Shown: piece after piece, positions 8,423 through 16,965 of the stretch
Layout of the letters: each line of letters begins with the position of its first letter
Numbering within the stretch: position 1 is the stretch's first letter
NCBI GenBank assembly: GCA_904419145.1
Contig: CAJFQQ010000025.1
Coordinates: forward strand, 1-41,414
Direction of reading: 5' to 3'
DNA length: 41,414 bases
Origin: an uncultured Oscillospiraceae bacterium
GTDB lineage: Bacteria; Bacillota; Clostridia; Oscillospirales; Oscillospiraceae
Notes under the pieces: model-generated
What the model was told of the DNA's origin: nothing
Database searches by the model: none
The model's input: only the letters and a program-made list of their open reading frames with translations
Position numbers and translations under genes: made by a program

Positions 8423-8893
8423 TTATTTACTCTGTTGTTCCCGCTTGATGCGGGTGGGGATGTAGGGCTTCTTCGCCTTCCCGCCCCGCCGGACATTGCG
8501 CTCATGGGCGCGCTGCTCCCGGCGCCGCTGAAGCGCCTTTTCCGCCTTGGCGGAGAGCTTTTCCGCCGCAGCGCCGTAGGTCTCGGCGTCTGCCTGGGCG
8601 AGCTTTCCCACAATAGCGCTGGCAAAGCCGACATCTGTCACCGCAGCGACAGCACAGACGCGGCGGCCCACCGCCTCCCCCAGCTGCTCCTTGTCATAGG
8701 GAATGGAGAGCCACAGGCACTGCCCGGCCTCAGCGAAATGGCGCACCCGGCGCAGGGTGTTGTCCGCGGCATCCCGGGCCACCAGGATCACCCGGCAGGC
8801 CCTGGCGCGGCAGACAGCGCCCACCGGCTCGTCGCCGGATTCCAGCTGTCCGGCCCGCTTGGCAAGGCCGATGAGATGCAGAACATTATCCAT
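8423..8893 (-). CDS. ylxQ: L7Ae-family ribosomal/RNA-binding protein YlxQ with basic C-terminal extension
   Basis: YlxQ is a K-turn-type RNA-binding protein encoded between ylxR and infB. The 156-residue protein starts [20 protein letters not shown], the L7Ae-fold entry, and contains [13 protein letters not shown]. Residues from about 110 on form a Lys/Arg-rich tail ([20 protein letters not shown]), longer than the roughly 100-residue B. subtilis protein. The start at 8893 overlaps the ylxR stop by 8 bp; the longer in-frame extension upstream is in shadow of ylxR. Coupled translation with ylxR is likely. Confidence 0.9.
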   Translation of the reverse strand: MDNVLHLIGLAKRAGQLESGDEPVGAVCRARACRVILVARDAADNTLRRVRHFAEAGQCLWLSIPYDKEQLGEAVGRRVCAVAAVTDVGFASAIVGKLAQADAETYGAAAEKLSAKAEKALQRRREQRAHERNVRRGGKAKKPYIPTRIKREQQSK

Positions 8894-9161
8894 TGGCTTC
8901 TCCCATCTGCCCCTCCAGCTGGTCATAGACCTCTGCGGGGATCGCCATGTCAAAGGCGCGCTCCAGGGCCCGGCTCTTCCGGGCCTTTTTGAGGCACTCC
9001 GGGTTTGGGCATACATAGGCCCCCCGGCCGGGCAGCTTCCCCTTGAAATCCAGGGAGATGGTTCCCTCCGGAGAACGCACCACCCGAATCAGGGCTTTTT
9101 TGTCCTTCATCTCCCGGCAGCCCACACACTGGCGCTGGGGGATCTTTCTCGGTTTCTGCAT
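8886..9161 (-). CDS. rnpM: YlxR / RnpM RNA-binding protein (DUF448)
   Basis: A 91-residue protein of the YlxR family, reported to bind RNase P RNA and modulate its activity. The family signature is clear: RQCVGCREMKDKKALIRVVR near the N-terminus and GRGAYVCPNPECLKKA in the middle. It lies between nusA and ylxQ as in other Firmicutes and overlaps ylxQ by 8 bp. Length is normal. Confidence 0.93.
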   Translation of the reverse strand: MQKPRKIPQRQCVGCREMKDKKALIRVVRSPEGTISLDFKGKLPGRGAYVCPNPECLKKARKSRALERAFDMAIPAEVYDQLEGQMGEANG

Positions 9162-9216
9162 GACTCGTCTCCTCGCTTACGCCGCCTTGCGGCGCGGGGC
9201 AGGTGCCCCCTCTATC

Positions 9217-10278
9217 CTATTCCGCGTCCTTATAAGATGCGGGCTTGATATCAATTTTGTATCCGGTGAGCCGCGCGGCCAGGCGGGCGTTCTGCCCCTC
9301 CTTGCCAATGGCCAGGGACAGCTGGTCGTCGGGAACGATGACCCGGCAGCCCTTGCCCTCGTCGGCCATCCACACATCCACCACGTCGGCCGGAGCCAGG
9401 GCGGCGGCAATGAACTGGGCGGGGTCCTCGCTGTACTTTACAATGTCGATCTTCTCGCCCCGCAGCTCCTCCACGATGCTGCCCACGCGCTGGCCCTTGG
9501 GGCCTACACAGGCGCCGATGGGGTCCACATCCGGGTCGTTGGACCACACAGCCATCTTGGTGCGGCTGCCGGCCTCCCGGGCGATGGACTTGACCTCCAC
9601 GATGCCGTCGTAGATCTCCGGCACCTCCAGCTCGAACAGGCGCTTCACCAGCCCCGGATGGGTCCGGGAGATCAGCACCTGGGGACCGCGGGTGGCCCGG
9701 CGGACCTCCACCACATAGACCTTGACCTTCTGGCCCTCCACCAGCTCCTCGCCGGGGACCTGCTCGCCCAGGAGCAGGACCGCCTCAGTGGATTCATTGC
9801 CCGTGCCGATGCGCAGGGAGACGTTCCCGGTGCGCGGGTCCGTGCGGGTGACGGTGCCGGTGAGGATCTCGTGCTGCTTGGAGTTGAACTCGTCGTAGAC
9901 CATGCCACGCTCGGCCTCCCGCAGGCCCTGGATGATGACCTGCTTGCCGTTGCCGGCGGCGATGCGGCCGAACTCCACATTGTCCACCGGAAGATTCACC
10001 GTGTCGCCGATGCCGGCGGCGGGACGGATCGCTCGGGCGTCGGCCAGGGTGATCTGGCTGCCGGGGTTCTCCACCTCCTCCACGACCTCCTTCTGTACAT
10101 ACATCCGCAGGTCCTTCTTGGCCTCGTTGACGTCCACAAACACGTTTTCCACGCCGGGATGGTCCTTCTTATAGGCCGTCGTCAGCGCCTGAACGATTTT
10201 TTCCATCATAAAATCCTGGGGGATGCCCCGCTCCTTCTCCAGCATGGAGAGGGCCACAAAGATCTCGTCACACTTCAT
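9217..10278 (-). CDS. nusA: Transcription termination/antitermination factor NusA
   Basis: NusA binds RNA polymerase and RNA and stimulates pausing and intrinsic termination. The 353-residue protein has the N-terminal polymerase-binding domain (MKCDEIFVALSMLEKERGI). An S1 domain follows (EILTGTVTRTDPRTGNVSL), and then KH domains with DPVDPIGACVGPKGQR-type sequence and GYKIDIKP at the end. As usual in Firmicutes, no acidic C-terminal repeats are present. AGGAGA precedes the ATG at 10278. Its operon begins with a short terminator-bearing leader, a plausible site for NusA feedback. Confidence 0.96.
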   Translation of the reverse strand: MKCDEIFVALSMLEKERGIPQDFMMEKIVQALTTAYKKDHPGVENVFVDVNEAKKDLRMYVQKEVVEEVENPGSQITLADARAIRPAAGIGDTVNLPVDNVEFGRIAAGNGKQVIIQGLREAERGMVYDEFNSKQHEILTGTVTRTDPRTGNVSLRIGTGNESTEAVLLLGEQVPGEELVEGQKVKVYVVEVRRATRGPQVLISRTHPGLVKRLFELEVPEIYDGIVEVKSIAREAGSRTKMAVWSNDPDVDPIGACVGPKGQRVGSIVEELRGEKIDIVKYSEDPAQFIAAALAPADVVDVWMADEGKGCRVIVPDDQLSLAIGKEGQNARLAARLTGYKIDIKPASYKDAE

Positions 10279-10331
10279 TTCGATTCTCCTATATACCAAT
10301 CTTCTTTACTGAACATAGCTTCCGTCAGATT

Positions 10332-10787
10332 TCAGAACTCGATGCGCAGGCGGCAGAGGGCCACCTCATTTTTGGGAAAGGAAAGCGTCTCCTTCCCCAC
10401 CGTGAGGAGGATGGTGCCGTCCTCGTACCCGGCCAGGGTGCCGGCAAATTCCTTGCGCCCATCCCGGGCCTTGTAGAGCTTTACCAGCACAGGGCTCCCC
10501 AGAAATTTTGCAAAATCAGAGGGGCGCTTCAGCGGCCGCTCGGCCCCGGCGGAGGAGACCTCGAACACATAGCTCCCCTCGATGGGGTCCGCCTCATCCA
10601 GGAGGTCGCTGACCACCCGGCTCACCGCCTCGCAGTCGTCAATATCCACGCCGCCCTCCTTGTCCAGATACAGCCGCAGATACCACTGCCCGGCTTCGCG
10701 GACATACTCTATATCCCACAGCTGACAGCCTTGCGCCGCGATGGCGGGGGCTGCCAGTTCGGCCACCAACTCTGTAATTTTAGACAT
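10332..10787 (-). CDS. rimP: Ribosome maturation factor RimP
   Basis: RimP assists 30S subunit maturation. The 151-residue protein has the typical order: N-terminal alpha/beta domain with CQLWDIEYVREAGQWYLRLY, the conserved acidic segment GGVDIDDCEAVSR, then VFEVSSAGAERPLK leading into an SH3-like C-terminal domain. GAGGAGG lies upstream of the ATG. It is the first gene of the rimP-nusA-rnpM-ylxQ-infB operon. Confidence 0.94.
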   Translation of the reverse strand: MSKITELVAELAAPAIAAQGCQLWDIEYVREAGQWYLRLYLDKEGGVDIDDCEAVSRVVSDLLDEADPIEGSYVFEVSSAGAERPLKRPSDFAKFLGSPVLVKLYKARDGRKEFAGTLAGYEDGTILLTVGKETLSFPKNEVALCRLRIEF

Positions 10788-10840
10788 AGCGCCCTCCTCT
10801 TTGGCTGTCCGCGGGAATTTTGACCAATCAATTCAAGTCA

Positions 10841-10868
10841 AGAAAAAGAGTGGACGGAAGTCCACTCT
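10841..10868 (-). terminator. Intrinsic terminator in the rimP-nusA operon leader
   Basis: On the minus strand AGAGTGGAC, loop TTCC, GTCCACTCT, then TTTTTC. It lies about 25 nt downstream of the predicted transcription start and 54 bp before rimP, so it would act as an attenuator rather than end a gene. Confidence 0.75.
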
Positions 10869-10894
10869 AACAACCAAAACATCTAACCGCACTT

Positions 10895-10923
10895 ATACTA
10901 GCATAAAATAACGGCTATGGCAA
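10895..10923 (-). promoter_or_regulatory. Promoter of the rimP-nusA-infB operon
   Basis: On the minus strand TTGCCA (10923-10918), 17-bp spacer, TAGTAT (10900-10895). The predicted start is about 25 bases before the leader terminator. Confidence 0.65.
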
Positions 10924-11034
10924 GCGTTTCTTTGAAAAAAACTGCCTGTTGCAAAGATTTTTTTGCCAGGAAGCCCTTCTTCGTCCCGTTTCGATGGACG
11001 AATGGCAGCAGTACAGGCGGACAAGCTGCCTTCC

Positions 11035-11063
11035 TTGACTTTCCAAAGCCGCCATGCTACCAT
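11035..11063 (+). promoter_or_regulatory. Promoter of the nhaC-like gene
   Basis: TTGACT (11035-11040), 17-bp spacer, TACCAT (11058-11063). The leader to the ATG is about 50 nt. Confidence 0.6.
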
Positions 11064-11119
11064 GGATGCAATGCGGTTTGTGTATTGCCGGACTTCCGGC
11101 GGTTAAAGGAGGAGAGTGT

Positions 11120-12409
11120 ATGAACAAGGGAAATCCGAAGGCCCTGCTGCCCATTGCCGCCTTTCTGGTGCTGTATGTGGGCCTGGGCGCTGTGCTGGGC
11201 TTTTCCAATGTACCCATAACGATCGTTTTTCTGGCGGCGATCTTGGTGGCCTGTCTGCAAAACCCCAAGCTGAAGCTGGATGAGAAGCTGGAGGTCATGG
11301 GCCGGGGGGCCGGGGACAAGAATATTATCACCATGCTGCTGATTTTCCTGGCAGCCGGGGCCTTTGTAGGGGTGGCGGGGCGCAGCAGCGCTGAAAGCGT
11401 AGCCTACTTCATGCTCTCCATCATCCCTGCCCGGTTTGCCGTGGCGGTGCTGTTTGTGGTAGCCTGCTTTGTTTCCACCGCTATGGGCACCAGCGTGGGA
11501 ACAATTACCCTTATTACCCCCATTGCCGTAGCGGTGGCGGATGCCTCCGGCTTCGGCGTGCCTTTGTGCGTAGGCTCTGTGGTGGGGGGGTCTATGTTCG
11601 GTGATAACCTCTCCTTTATCTCCGATACCACCATTGCCGCCTGCAATGGCCAGGGCTGCCCCATGAAGGACAAGTTTAAGGAGAATTTTGCCATCGCCTT
11701 GCCTGCGGCCCTGGTGACGCTGGTGGTGATCCTGCTGCTGAGCTTCAACGTGCCCCTGGCCGGGGCTGTGGACCGCCCCTACAACCTGGTGCAGATTATC
11801 CCCTATGTCCTGGTCCTCATCGGCGGCATCGCGGGGATCAATGTGTTTGTGGTGCTGCTGGTGGGCATCGTCTCGGGGGCGGTGATCATGCTCCTCACCG
11901 GGCAGATCGCCGCCGGAGACCTGCTGGCCTCCATGGGCACCGGCGCGGCGGGGATGTTTGAGACCAGCATGGTGGCGATCCTGGTGTCCGCCATGTGCGC
12001 CCTGATCCGGGTCTATGGCGGCTTCGACGCCCTGCTCTACTGGATCCGCCGGGTGTTCCGGGGGAACCGGGGCGGGCAGCTGGGCATGGGCTTGCTGGTG
12101 GGGGCCATGGACATCGCCACCGCCAACAACACGGTAGCGATCGTCATGGCCAATCCCATCGCCAAGGAGATGAGCGCCCAGTACGGCATCTCCTCCCGGA
12201 AGGCCGCCTCCCTGCTGGACACCTTCTCCTGTATTTTCCAGGGCGTCATTCCCTATGGCGCGCAGATGCTGGTGGCCCTGGCTGCGGCGGAGGACCTGGG
12301 ACACACCCTCTCCGCTTTTGAGGTGATGCCCTATCTGCTCTACCCCTATTTCCTGCTGCTCAGCTCCCTGGTGTTCATCTTCCTGGTGCCCCAGCGCAAG
12401 GGGAGATAG
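11120..12409 (+). CDS. nhaC: Sodium/proton antiporter, NhaC family
   Basis: A polytopic membrane protein of 429 residues. GDNLSFISDTT (near residue 160) matches the NhaC signature GDNLSPLSDTT, and MGTSVGTITLITPIAVA and the tail region with IFQGVIPYGAQ fit the same family. These proteins exchange sodium, or other small cations or organic anions (malate/lactate variants exist), for protons. The ATG at 11120 follows AAAGGAGGAG; the longer frame upstream lacks a ribosome site. It has its own promoter and a weak terminator. Exact substrate is not decidable from sequence. Confidence 0.85.
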   Translation: MNKGNPKALLPIAAFLVLYVGLGAVLGFSNVPITIVFLAAILVACLQNPKLKLDEKLEVMGRGAGDKNIITMLLIFLAAGAFVGVAGRSSAESVAYFMLSIIPARFAVAVLFVVACFVSTAMGTSVGTITLITPIAVAVADASGFGVPLCVGSVVGGSMFGDNLSFISDTTIAACNGQGCPMKDKFKENFAIALPAALVTLVVILLLSFNVPLAGAVDRPYNLVQIIPYVLVLIGGIAGINVFVVLLVGIVSGAVIMLLTGQIAAGDLLASMGTGAAGMFETSMVAILVSAMCALIRVYGGFDALLYWIRRVFRGNRGGQLGMGLLVGAMDIATANNTVAIVMANPIAKEMSAQYGISSRKAASLLDTFSCIFQGVIPYGAQMLVALAAAEDLGHTLSAFEVMPYLLYPYFLLLSSLVFIFLVPQRKGR

Positions 12410-12426
12410 GCGTGTCCTGCTCTGGG

Positions 12427-12454
12427 GGCCGGTTTCACCGGCCTCCGGTATTTT
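12427..12454 (+). terminator. Weak terminator after nhaC
   Basis: A 7-bp stem GGCCGGT/ACCGGCC with a 3-base loop, followed by TCCGGTATTTT. Confidence 0.45.
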
Positions 12455-12496
12455 GCGCAGAATAGGAAAATATATCTTACAAAATATCAAATATAA

Positions 12497-12525
12497 TTGA
12501 CATTCTGCTGGCGGTGGAGTATCGT
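12497..12525 (+). promoter_or_regulatory. Promoter of the XRE/membrane-protein pair
   Basis: TTGACA (12497-12502), 17-bp spacer, TATCGT (12520-12525), lying in an AT-rich stretch that contrasts with its surroundings. Confidence 0.6.
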
Positions 12526-12546
12526 AAATAAGAAGGAGGGAAACCT

Positions 12547-12747
12547 ATGCACAACAATCGGATGCGCGCGGCCCGGGCAGGGCGGGGCATGAGCCAGGCG
12601 GACCTGGCGGCGGCGGTGGGGGTGACCCGGCAGACCATCAGCATGATCGAGTCGGGGAACTACAACCCCACACTGCGGCTGTGTTTGGCCATCTGCTGGT
12701 GCCTTGGGTGCACGCTGGATGAACTGTTCTGGGAGGATACGCCATGA
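12547..12747 (+). CDS. Small XRE-family transcriptional regulator
   Basis: A 66-residue single-domain helix-turn-helix protein: RAARAGRGMSQADLAAAVGV, then TRQTISMIESGNYNPTL and a final CTLDELFWED. This is the compact YozG-type architecture common in Firmicutes and often paired with a membrane protein. AGAAGGAGGG precedes the ATG. Its stop overlaps the next start in ATGA, so translation is coupled. It likely controls its own two-gene operon (inference). Confidence 0.88.
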   Translation: MHNNRMRAARAGRGMSQADLAAAVGVTRQTISMIESGNYNPTLRLCLAICWCLGCTLDELFWEDTP

Positions 12748-13271
12748 AGAAGCCAAAGATTTGGAAAGCCACCGATGACGAGCGCCTGTTGGCCGAGAGC
12801 GGGAAAATTTATCGGGTGGGTTTTTGGGTGCTCGCCGCCGGAATTTTGTTGGATGTGCTGATGAAGGCAGCGGTTTATCTGCCCGCCTGGGTGGGGGAAG
12901 CAGGTATTTTTCCCCTGCTGGGGCTGGAGGGGATGGTTCTCATTGCGGCGCTGGTGCTGTGCGCCCTGCTGGCGGCGGGACGGGGGATCCTGACGCTTGG
13001 GGCCGACCCGGAAGCGGACCGCTTCCCCGCCAAGCACTACGCCCTGGTGTCCCTGGGGCTGGGGCTGTGCCTCAGCGTGATAAGCCTCCTGCTGCGCGCT
13101 GTCGTCCATCCCCACTGGGAGTTCGGCCCCGGAGCCCTGATCCTGGTTTTCGGTCTCATCACCCTTTTTGTTACCGGGGCCACCTTTGCCGTCTGTTTTG
13201 GAACGCTCTATCTCTTCTTTCGGATCGCCAGACGACGGCGCAGGCGTTTCCGGGAGCAGGAGGAGAAATAG
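12744..13271 (+). CDS. Four-helix membrane protein coupled to XRE regulator
   Basis: I do not recognise the exact family. The 175-residue protein has a short soluble N-terminus (MKKPKIWKATDDERLLAESG) and four predicted membrane helices, at about residues 25-45, 57-78, 101-123 and 130-158. A very basic tail (RRRRRFREQEEK) follows. The ATGA overlap with the upstream XRE gene indicates a functional pair. Small XRE genes followed by 4-helix proteins are widespread in Clostridia, where the membrane partner is proposed to be a sensor or target. No catalytic motif is visible. Confidence 0.7.
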   Translation: MKKPKIWKATDDERLLAESGKIYRVGFWVLAAGILLDVLMKAAVYLPAWVGEAGIFPLLGLEGMVLIAALVLCALLAAGRGILTLGADPEADRFPAKHYALVSLGLGLCLSVISLLLRAVVHPHWEFGPGALILVFGLITLFVTGATFAVCFGTLYLFFRIARRRRRRFREQEEK

Positions 13272-13329
13272 CTTGCTTTTTCTGCCTGTTTCGTGCATAC
13301 TGGAGTGGAAACAATGAGGAGGTACTGCC

Positions 13330-13821
13330 ATGGAGCGTGTCAGCAAGGAGAATTACTACCTGGATATTGCCGAAGCCGTCATCGAGCGGGCCACCTGCCT
13401 CAGGCGGGTGTACGGGGCGATTATCGTGAAGAATGATGAGATCATCTCCACCGGCTATAACGGCGCGCCCCGGGGCCGGAAAAACTGCGTGGACATCGGC
13501 TACTGCACCCGGGAGGCCATGAAGGTGCCGCGGGGGCAGCGCTATGAGCTGTGCCGCAGCGTCCATGCCGAGGCCAACGCCATTATCTCCGCCGCCCGGC
13601 GGGATATGGTGGGGGGGACGCTGTACCTGGCGGGGAAGGACGCTTCCACCGGCGAGATTCTCAGCGACGCCACCTCCTGCTCCATGTGCCGCCGCCTCAT
13701 CATCAACGCGGGGCTGGAGAAGGTGGTGATCCGCACCAGCCCCACGGAGTATACCGTGGTCCAGGTGCGCGACTGGGTCTATGAGGATGACTCCCTGCCG
13801 GAAGCGCCTTATGGCGGTTGA
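13330..13821 (+). CDS. Deoxycytidylate deaminase family protein
   Basis: A zinc-dependent dCMP/cytidine deaminase of 163 residues, expected to convert dCMP to dUMP for dTMP synthesis. The catalytic HAEANAI motif (His and Glu) is near residue 80, and the zinc cysteines lie in TSCSMCRRLI near residue 120. The family's PCxxC proline is replaced by Ser. GYNGAPRG, used in substrate binding, is present. GAGGAGGTACTGCC precedes the ATG. Similarity to ComEB is clear, but a competence role is not implied. Confidence 0.88.
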   Translation: MERVSKENYYLDIAEAVIERATCLRRVYGAIIVKNDEIISTGYNGAPRGRKNCVDIGYCTREAMKVPRGQRYELCRSVHAEANAIISAARRDMVGGTLYLAGKDASTGEILSDATSCSMCRRLIINAGLEKVVIRTSPTEYTVVQVRDWVYEDDSLPEAPYGG

Positions 13822-13851
13822 CAGGGCTATTCGGTCAAGAGGAGAGAGAAC

Positions 13852-15132
13852 ATGCTGCAAGAACAGACTGTAAGTGCGTATATTTCGATTTTGCACGAAG
13901 AACTGCTCCTGGCTACCGGCTGCACGGAGCCCATTGCCCTGGCCTACTGCGCGGCCAAGGTCCGCCAGGTGCTGGGGGCGCTGCCGGAGCGCCTGAAGAT
14001 CGAGGTGTCCGGCAATATTATGAAGAACGTCAAGAGCGTCATTGTCCCCAATACCGGCGGACGCAAGGGCATCAAGGCCGCCGTGGCCGCGGGCATTGTG
14101 GCCGGAGACGCGGACAAGGTGCTCCAGGTGATCTCCGCCGTCCCGGCGGACCAGCACGCCGCCATTGCCGGATATGAGACTGCCACCCCCATGGAGATCG
14201 TCTGCCCGGAGACCGCCCACCTGCTGGATATCCGCATCACGGCCTGGGCCGGGGCGGACTGCGCGGCGGTGCGTATCGCCAACAACCACAGCAACATTGT
14301 GTATATGGAGAAAAACGGGACGGTGCTGCTGGAGAAGGCGGACTCCGACTCCCCGGAGGACAGCCTTACCGACAAGAGCGTGCTGAACGTGGCGGATATC
14401 CTGGAATTCGCCGACACGGTGGACGTGTCCCGGATCAGCGAGCTGCTGGACCGGCAGATCGACTACAACAGCGCCATTGCCCAGGAGGGCCTCTCGGGCA
14501 GCTGGGGGGCCAACATCGGCAGCGTCCTGCTTCACAGCTATCCCAATGACATCAAGACCGAGGCAAAGGCCTGGGCCGCCGCCGGGTCCGACGCCCGCAT
14601 GAGCGGGTGTGAGATGCCGGTGGTGATCCTTTCCGGCTCCGGGAACCAGGGGATGACCGCCTCCCTGCCGGTGATCCGCTACGCCAGGCACCTGGGGGTC
14701 AGCCGAGAGAAGCTGTACCGGGCCCTGCTGGTCAGTGACCTGATCACTATTCATCAGAAATCCGGCATCGGCCGTCTCAGCGCCTACTGCGGCGCGGTCA
14801 GCGCCGGCGTGGGCGCCGGGGCCGGCATCGCCTATCTGCTGGACGGCAGCTATACCGCCATCGCCCACACAGTGGTCAACGCCATCGCCATCATCTCCGG
14901 CACCATCTGCGACGGGGCCAAGCCCTCCTGCGCGGCGAAGATCGCCGCCAGCGTGGACGCGGGGATTTTGGGCTACTGCATGTACTGTGAGGGCCAGGAG
15001 TTCAAGTCCGGCGACGGCATCGTCACCAAGGGGGTGGACAACACCATCGCCAACGTGGGGGTGCTGGCGAAGGAGGGCATGCAGCAGACCGACCGAACCA
15101 TTCTGCACATCATGACCGACCGCTGTCAGTAA
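13852..15132 (+). CDS. cyuA: L-cysteine desulfidase (UPF0597 family)
   Basis: Cytoplasmic iron-sulfur enzyme of 426 residues that degrades L-cysteine to pyruvate, ammonia and sulfide; the family was formerly UPF0597/YhaM. Visible signatures are LLLATGCTEPIALAYCAAK at the N-terminus, VPNTGGRKGIKAA, SGSGNQGMTASLPV and CDGAKPSCAAKI near the C-terminus, with the conserved cysteines expected to hold a 4Fe-4S cluster. GAGGAGAG precedes the ATG. It follows the deaminase by 30 bp and may be cotranscribed with it. A strong terminator follows. An oxygen-labile cluster fits an anaerobe. Confidence 0.9.
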   Translation: MLQEQTVSAYISILHEELLLATGCTEPIALAYCAAKVRQVLGALPERLKIEVSGNIMKNVKSVIVPNTGGRKGIKAAVAAGIVAGDADKVLQVISAVPADQHAAIAGYETATPMEIVCPETAHLLDIRITAWAGADCAAVRIANNHSNIVYMEKNGTVLLEKADSDSPEDSLTDKSVLNVADILEFADTVDVSRISELLDRQIDYNSAIAQEGLSGSWGANIGSVLLHSYPNDIKTEAKAWAAAGSDARMSGCEMPVVILSGSGNQGMTASLPVIRYARHLGVSREKLYRALLVSDLITIHQKSGIGRLSAYCGAVSAGVGAGAGIAYLLDGSYTAIAHTVVNAIAIISGTICDGAKPSCAAKIAASVDAGILGYCMYCEGQEFKSGDGIVTKGVDNTIANVGVLAKEGMQQTDRTILHIMTDRCQ

Positions 15133-15152
15133 CCACGGCAGGAGACAGCAGG

Positions 15153-15183
15153 GCCGCCGCAGTCCATGCGGCGGCCTGTTTGC
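15153..15183 (+). terminator. Terminator after cyuA
   Basis: A 9-bp stem GCCGCCGCA/TGCGGCGGC with a 5-base loop, followed by CTGTTTGC. The U-run is modest. Confidence 0.6.
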
Positions 15184-15297
15184 GCCTTTTGCCGCCTGCT
15201 GTCATGGAAGAAAAGGGCATAATGCGGCCTGTTCCCGGCACCTGCGGGGCGCCGCGGTCCCTGTTCCGCCGTCTCCCGCCGCCCAGGTTTCTCCACC

Positions 15298-15326
15298 TTG
15301 CGCTGCGGGGGCGGGTGTGCTATACT
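15298..15326 (+). promoter_or_regulatory. Promoter of the dusB-sigma-anti-sigma unit
   Basis: TTGCGC (15298-15303), 17-bp spacer, TATACT (15321-15326). The leader is about 65 nt. Confidence 0.6.
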
Positions 15327-15396
15327 CAAACCGTATGAGCCTTTCTTCCGCCCCTTTAGGGCGGGTTTGGAGAACATTTTGGAAGGAGGTGACCCC

Positions 15397-16371
15397 ATGG
15401 TGAAAATCGGCGGCGTGGAGATCCCGTCTCAGCTGGCCCTGGCGCCCATGGCCGGGGTCACCGACAGCGCCTTTCGTCAGATCTGCAGCGAGCTGGGGGC
15501 AGGACTCACCTACACGGAGCTGGTGAGCTCCAAGGCCCTGTGCTACCAGGACAAGAAGAGTCGGGAGCTGCTGCAGCTGTTTCCGGGGGAGGCCCCCTGC
15601 TGCGCCCAGATTTTCGGCAGCGATCCGGTCTGCATGGCCGAGGCCGCACAGATCGCGGCAGAGGTCAGCGGCGCCACCTTTATTGATATCAACATGGGCT
15701 GCCCGGTGGGGAAGGTGGTCAACAACGGCGACGGCTCGGCGCTGATGCGGGACCCGGAGAAGGCCCTCCGCGTCGCTGAGGCGGTGATCCAGGCCAGCCC
15801 GGCCCCCGTGACGGTGAAGATGCGCCGGGGCTGGGACAAGGGCAGCATCAACGCCGTGGAGCTGTCGGTGATGCTGGAGCAGGCGGGCGTGGCGGCCATC
15901 GCCGTCCACGGCCGGACCCGGACCCAGATGTACAGCGGTCAGGCGGACTGGACCACCATCCGGGCGGTGAAGGAGGCGGTGAAGATCCCGGTGATCGCCA
16001 ACGGGGATATCTTCTCCTGGGAGGATGTGCTGCGGATCTTGAAATTCACCGGCGCGGACATGGCGATGGTGGGCCGGGGAGTCTTTGGAAACCCCTGGAT
16101 CTTCCAGCAGGCGAAGGCGGCCCTCGGCGGCGAGCCCATTCCGGAGCGGCCGCCCCTGAGCGAGCGGTGCGACCTGGTAGTGCGGCAGATCCAGCTGGCG
16201 GCGCAGCGCCGGGGGGAGCGGGTGGCCCTGCTGGAGGCCCGGCGGCACTACGCCTGGTATCTCAAGGGGATTTCCCACGCCTCCTATTATAAGGAGCAGA
16301 TCGTACATATGGAGACCCTGGAGGACCTGTACCGGGTCACAGCGGGCATCAAGAGGGATCTACATGACTGA
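15397..16371 (+). CDS. dusB: tRNA-dihydrouridine synthase
   Basis: FMN-dependent enzyme that reduces uridine to dihydrouridine in the tRNA D-loop. The 324-residue protein starts at the ATG after GGAAGGAGGTGA. Motifs are [15 protein letters not shown], the catalytic-cysteine segment [22 protein letters not shown] and [15 protein letters not shown], with VMIGRG-type [14 protein letters not shown] near the C-terminus. Its last 8 bp overlap the downstream sigma factor gene, tying tRNA modification to that regulator's expression. Confidence 0.94.
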   Translation: MVKIGGVEIPSQLALAPMAGVTDSAFRQICSELGAGLTYTELVSSKALCYQDKKSRELLQLFPGEAPCCAQIFGSDPVCMAEAAQIAAEVSGATFIDINMGCPVGKVVNNGDGSALMRDPEKALRVAEAVIQASPAPVTVKMRRGWDKGSINAVELSVMLEQAGVAAIAVHGRTRTQMYSGQADWTTIRAVKEAVKIPVIANGDIFSWEDVLRILKFTGADMAMVGRGVFGNPWIFQQAKAALGGEPIPERPPLSERCDLVVRQIQLAAQRRGERVALLEARRHYAWYLKGISHASYYKEQIVHMETLEDLYRVTAGIKRDLHD

Positions 16372-16963
16372 GAAGGAATTGGTCCGGGCCGCCCAGCGGG
16401 GGGACGACAGCGCCTTTGAGGAGCTGGTGCGGACCTATGAAAAACGGGTATATCATCTGGCGCTGCGGATGTGCGGCAACGTGGACGACGCCTATGAGGT
16501 CGCCCAGGAGGCATTCCTGAGCGCCTGGAAGGGCATGCGCTTTTTCCGGGGAGACAGCAGCTTCTCCACCTGGCTCTACCGCCTGACCTCCAACGCCGCC
16601 ATCGACTTCCTCCGCCGCCAGCGGCGGCAGGGGGGGAGCGATGGCGTGTCCCTGAATGACGAGGATACGTTCCTGGAGGTGGCCGACCCTGCGCCCTCCC
16701 CCCACCAGCAGGCGGAGCGCCTGGAGCTCCGGGACGCCCTGGCCCGGGGGCTGGGTGCCTTGTCCCCGGAGCACCGGCAGGTGCTGCTGCTGCGGGAGCT
16801 CCAGGGCCTGACCTACGAGGAGATTGCCGCGGCACTGGAGCTGGATCTGGGCACCGTGAAATCCCGGATTGCCCGGGCCAGGGAAAAACTGCGAAAATAT
16901 TTGGTGGCCAGTGGGAACTTTTCCGGATACCTGCCGTCTAACCTAGCAGAAAAGGAGGGCTGA
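16364..16963 (+). CDS. ECF-type RNA polymerase sigma factor
   Basis: A 199-residue extracytoplasmic-function sigma factor. Region 2 is [20 protein letters not shown] through [19 protein letters not shown]. Region 4 is [20 protein letters not shown], followed by [21 protein letters not shown] Ser/Pro-rich linker separates them. It overlaps dusB by 8 bp and is followed 2 bp later by its anti-sigma factor. It resembles SigW-like factors responding to envelope stress. No autoregulatory promoter was recognised, and expression appears driven by the dusB promoter. Confidence 0.92.
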   Translation: MTEKELVRAAQRGDDSAFEELVRTYEKRVYHLALRMCGNVDDAYEVAQEAFLSAWKGMRFFRGDSSFSTWLYRLTSNAAIDFLRRQRRQGGSDGVSLNDEDTFLEVADPAPSPHQQAERLELRDALARGLGALSPEHRQVLLLRELQGLTYEEIAAALELDLGTVKSRIARAREKLRKYLVASGNFSGYLPSNLAEKEG

Positions 16964-16965
16964 CA

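Noticed and set aside
11057-12490. A 477-codon minus-strand frame opposite nhaC
   Set aside because: His/Gln/Gly-rich mirror of a membrane protein gene; not a plausible protein.
13171-15108. A 645-codon minus-strand frame opposite the deaminase and cyuA
   Set aside because: Shadow of two well-supported plus-strand genes, with biased composition and no recognisable domain.
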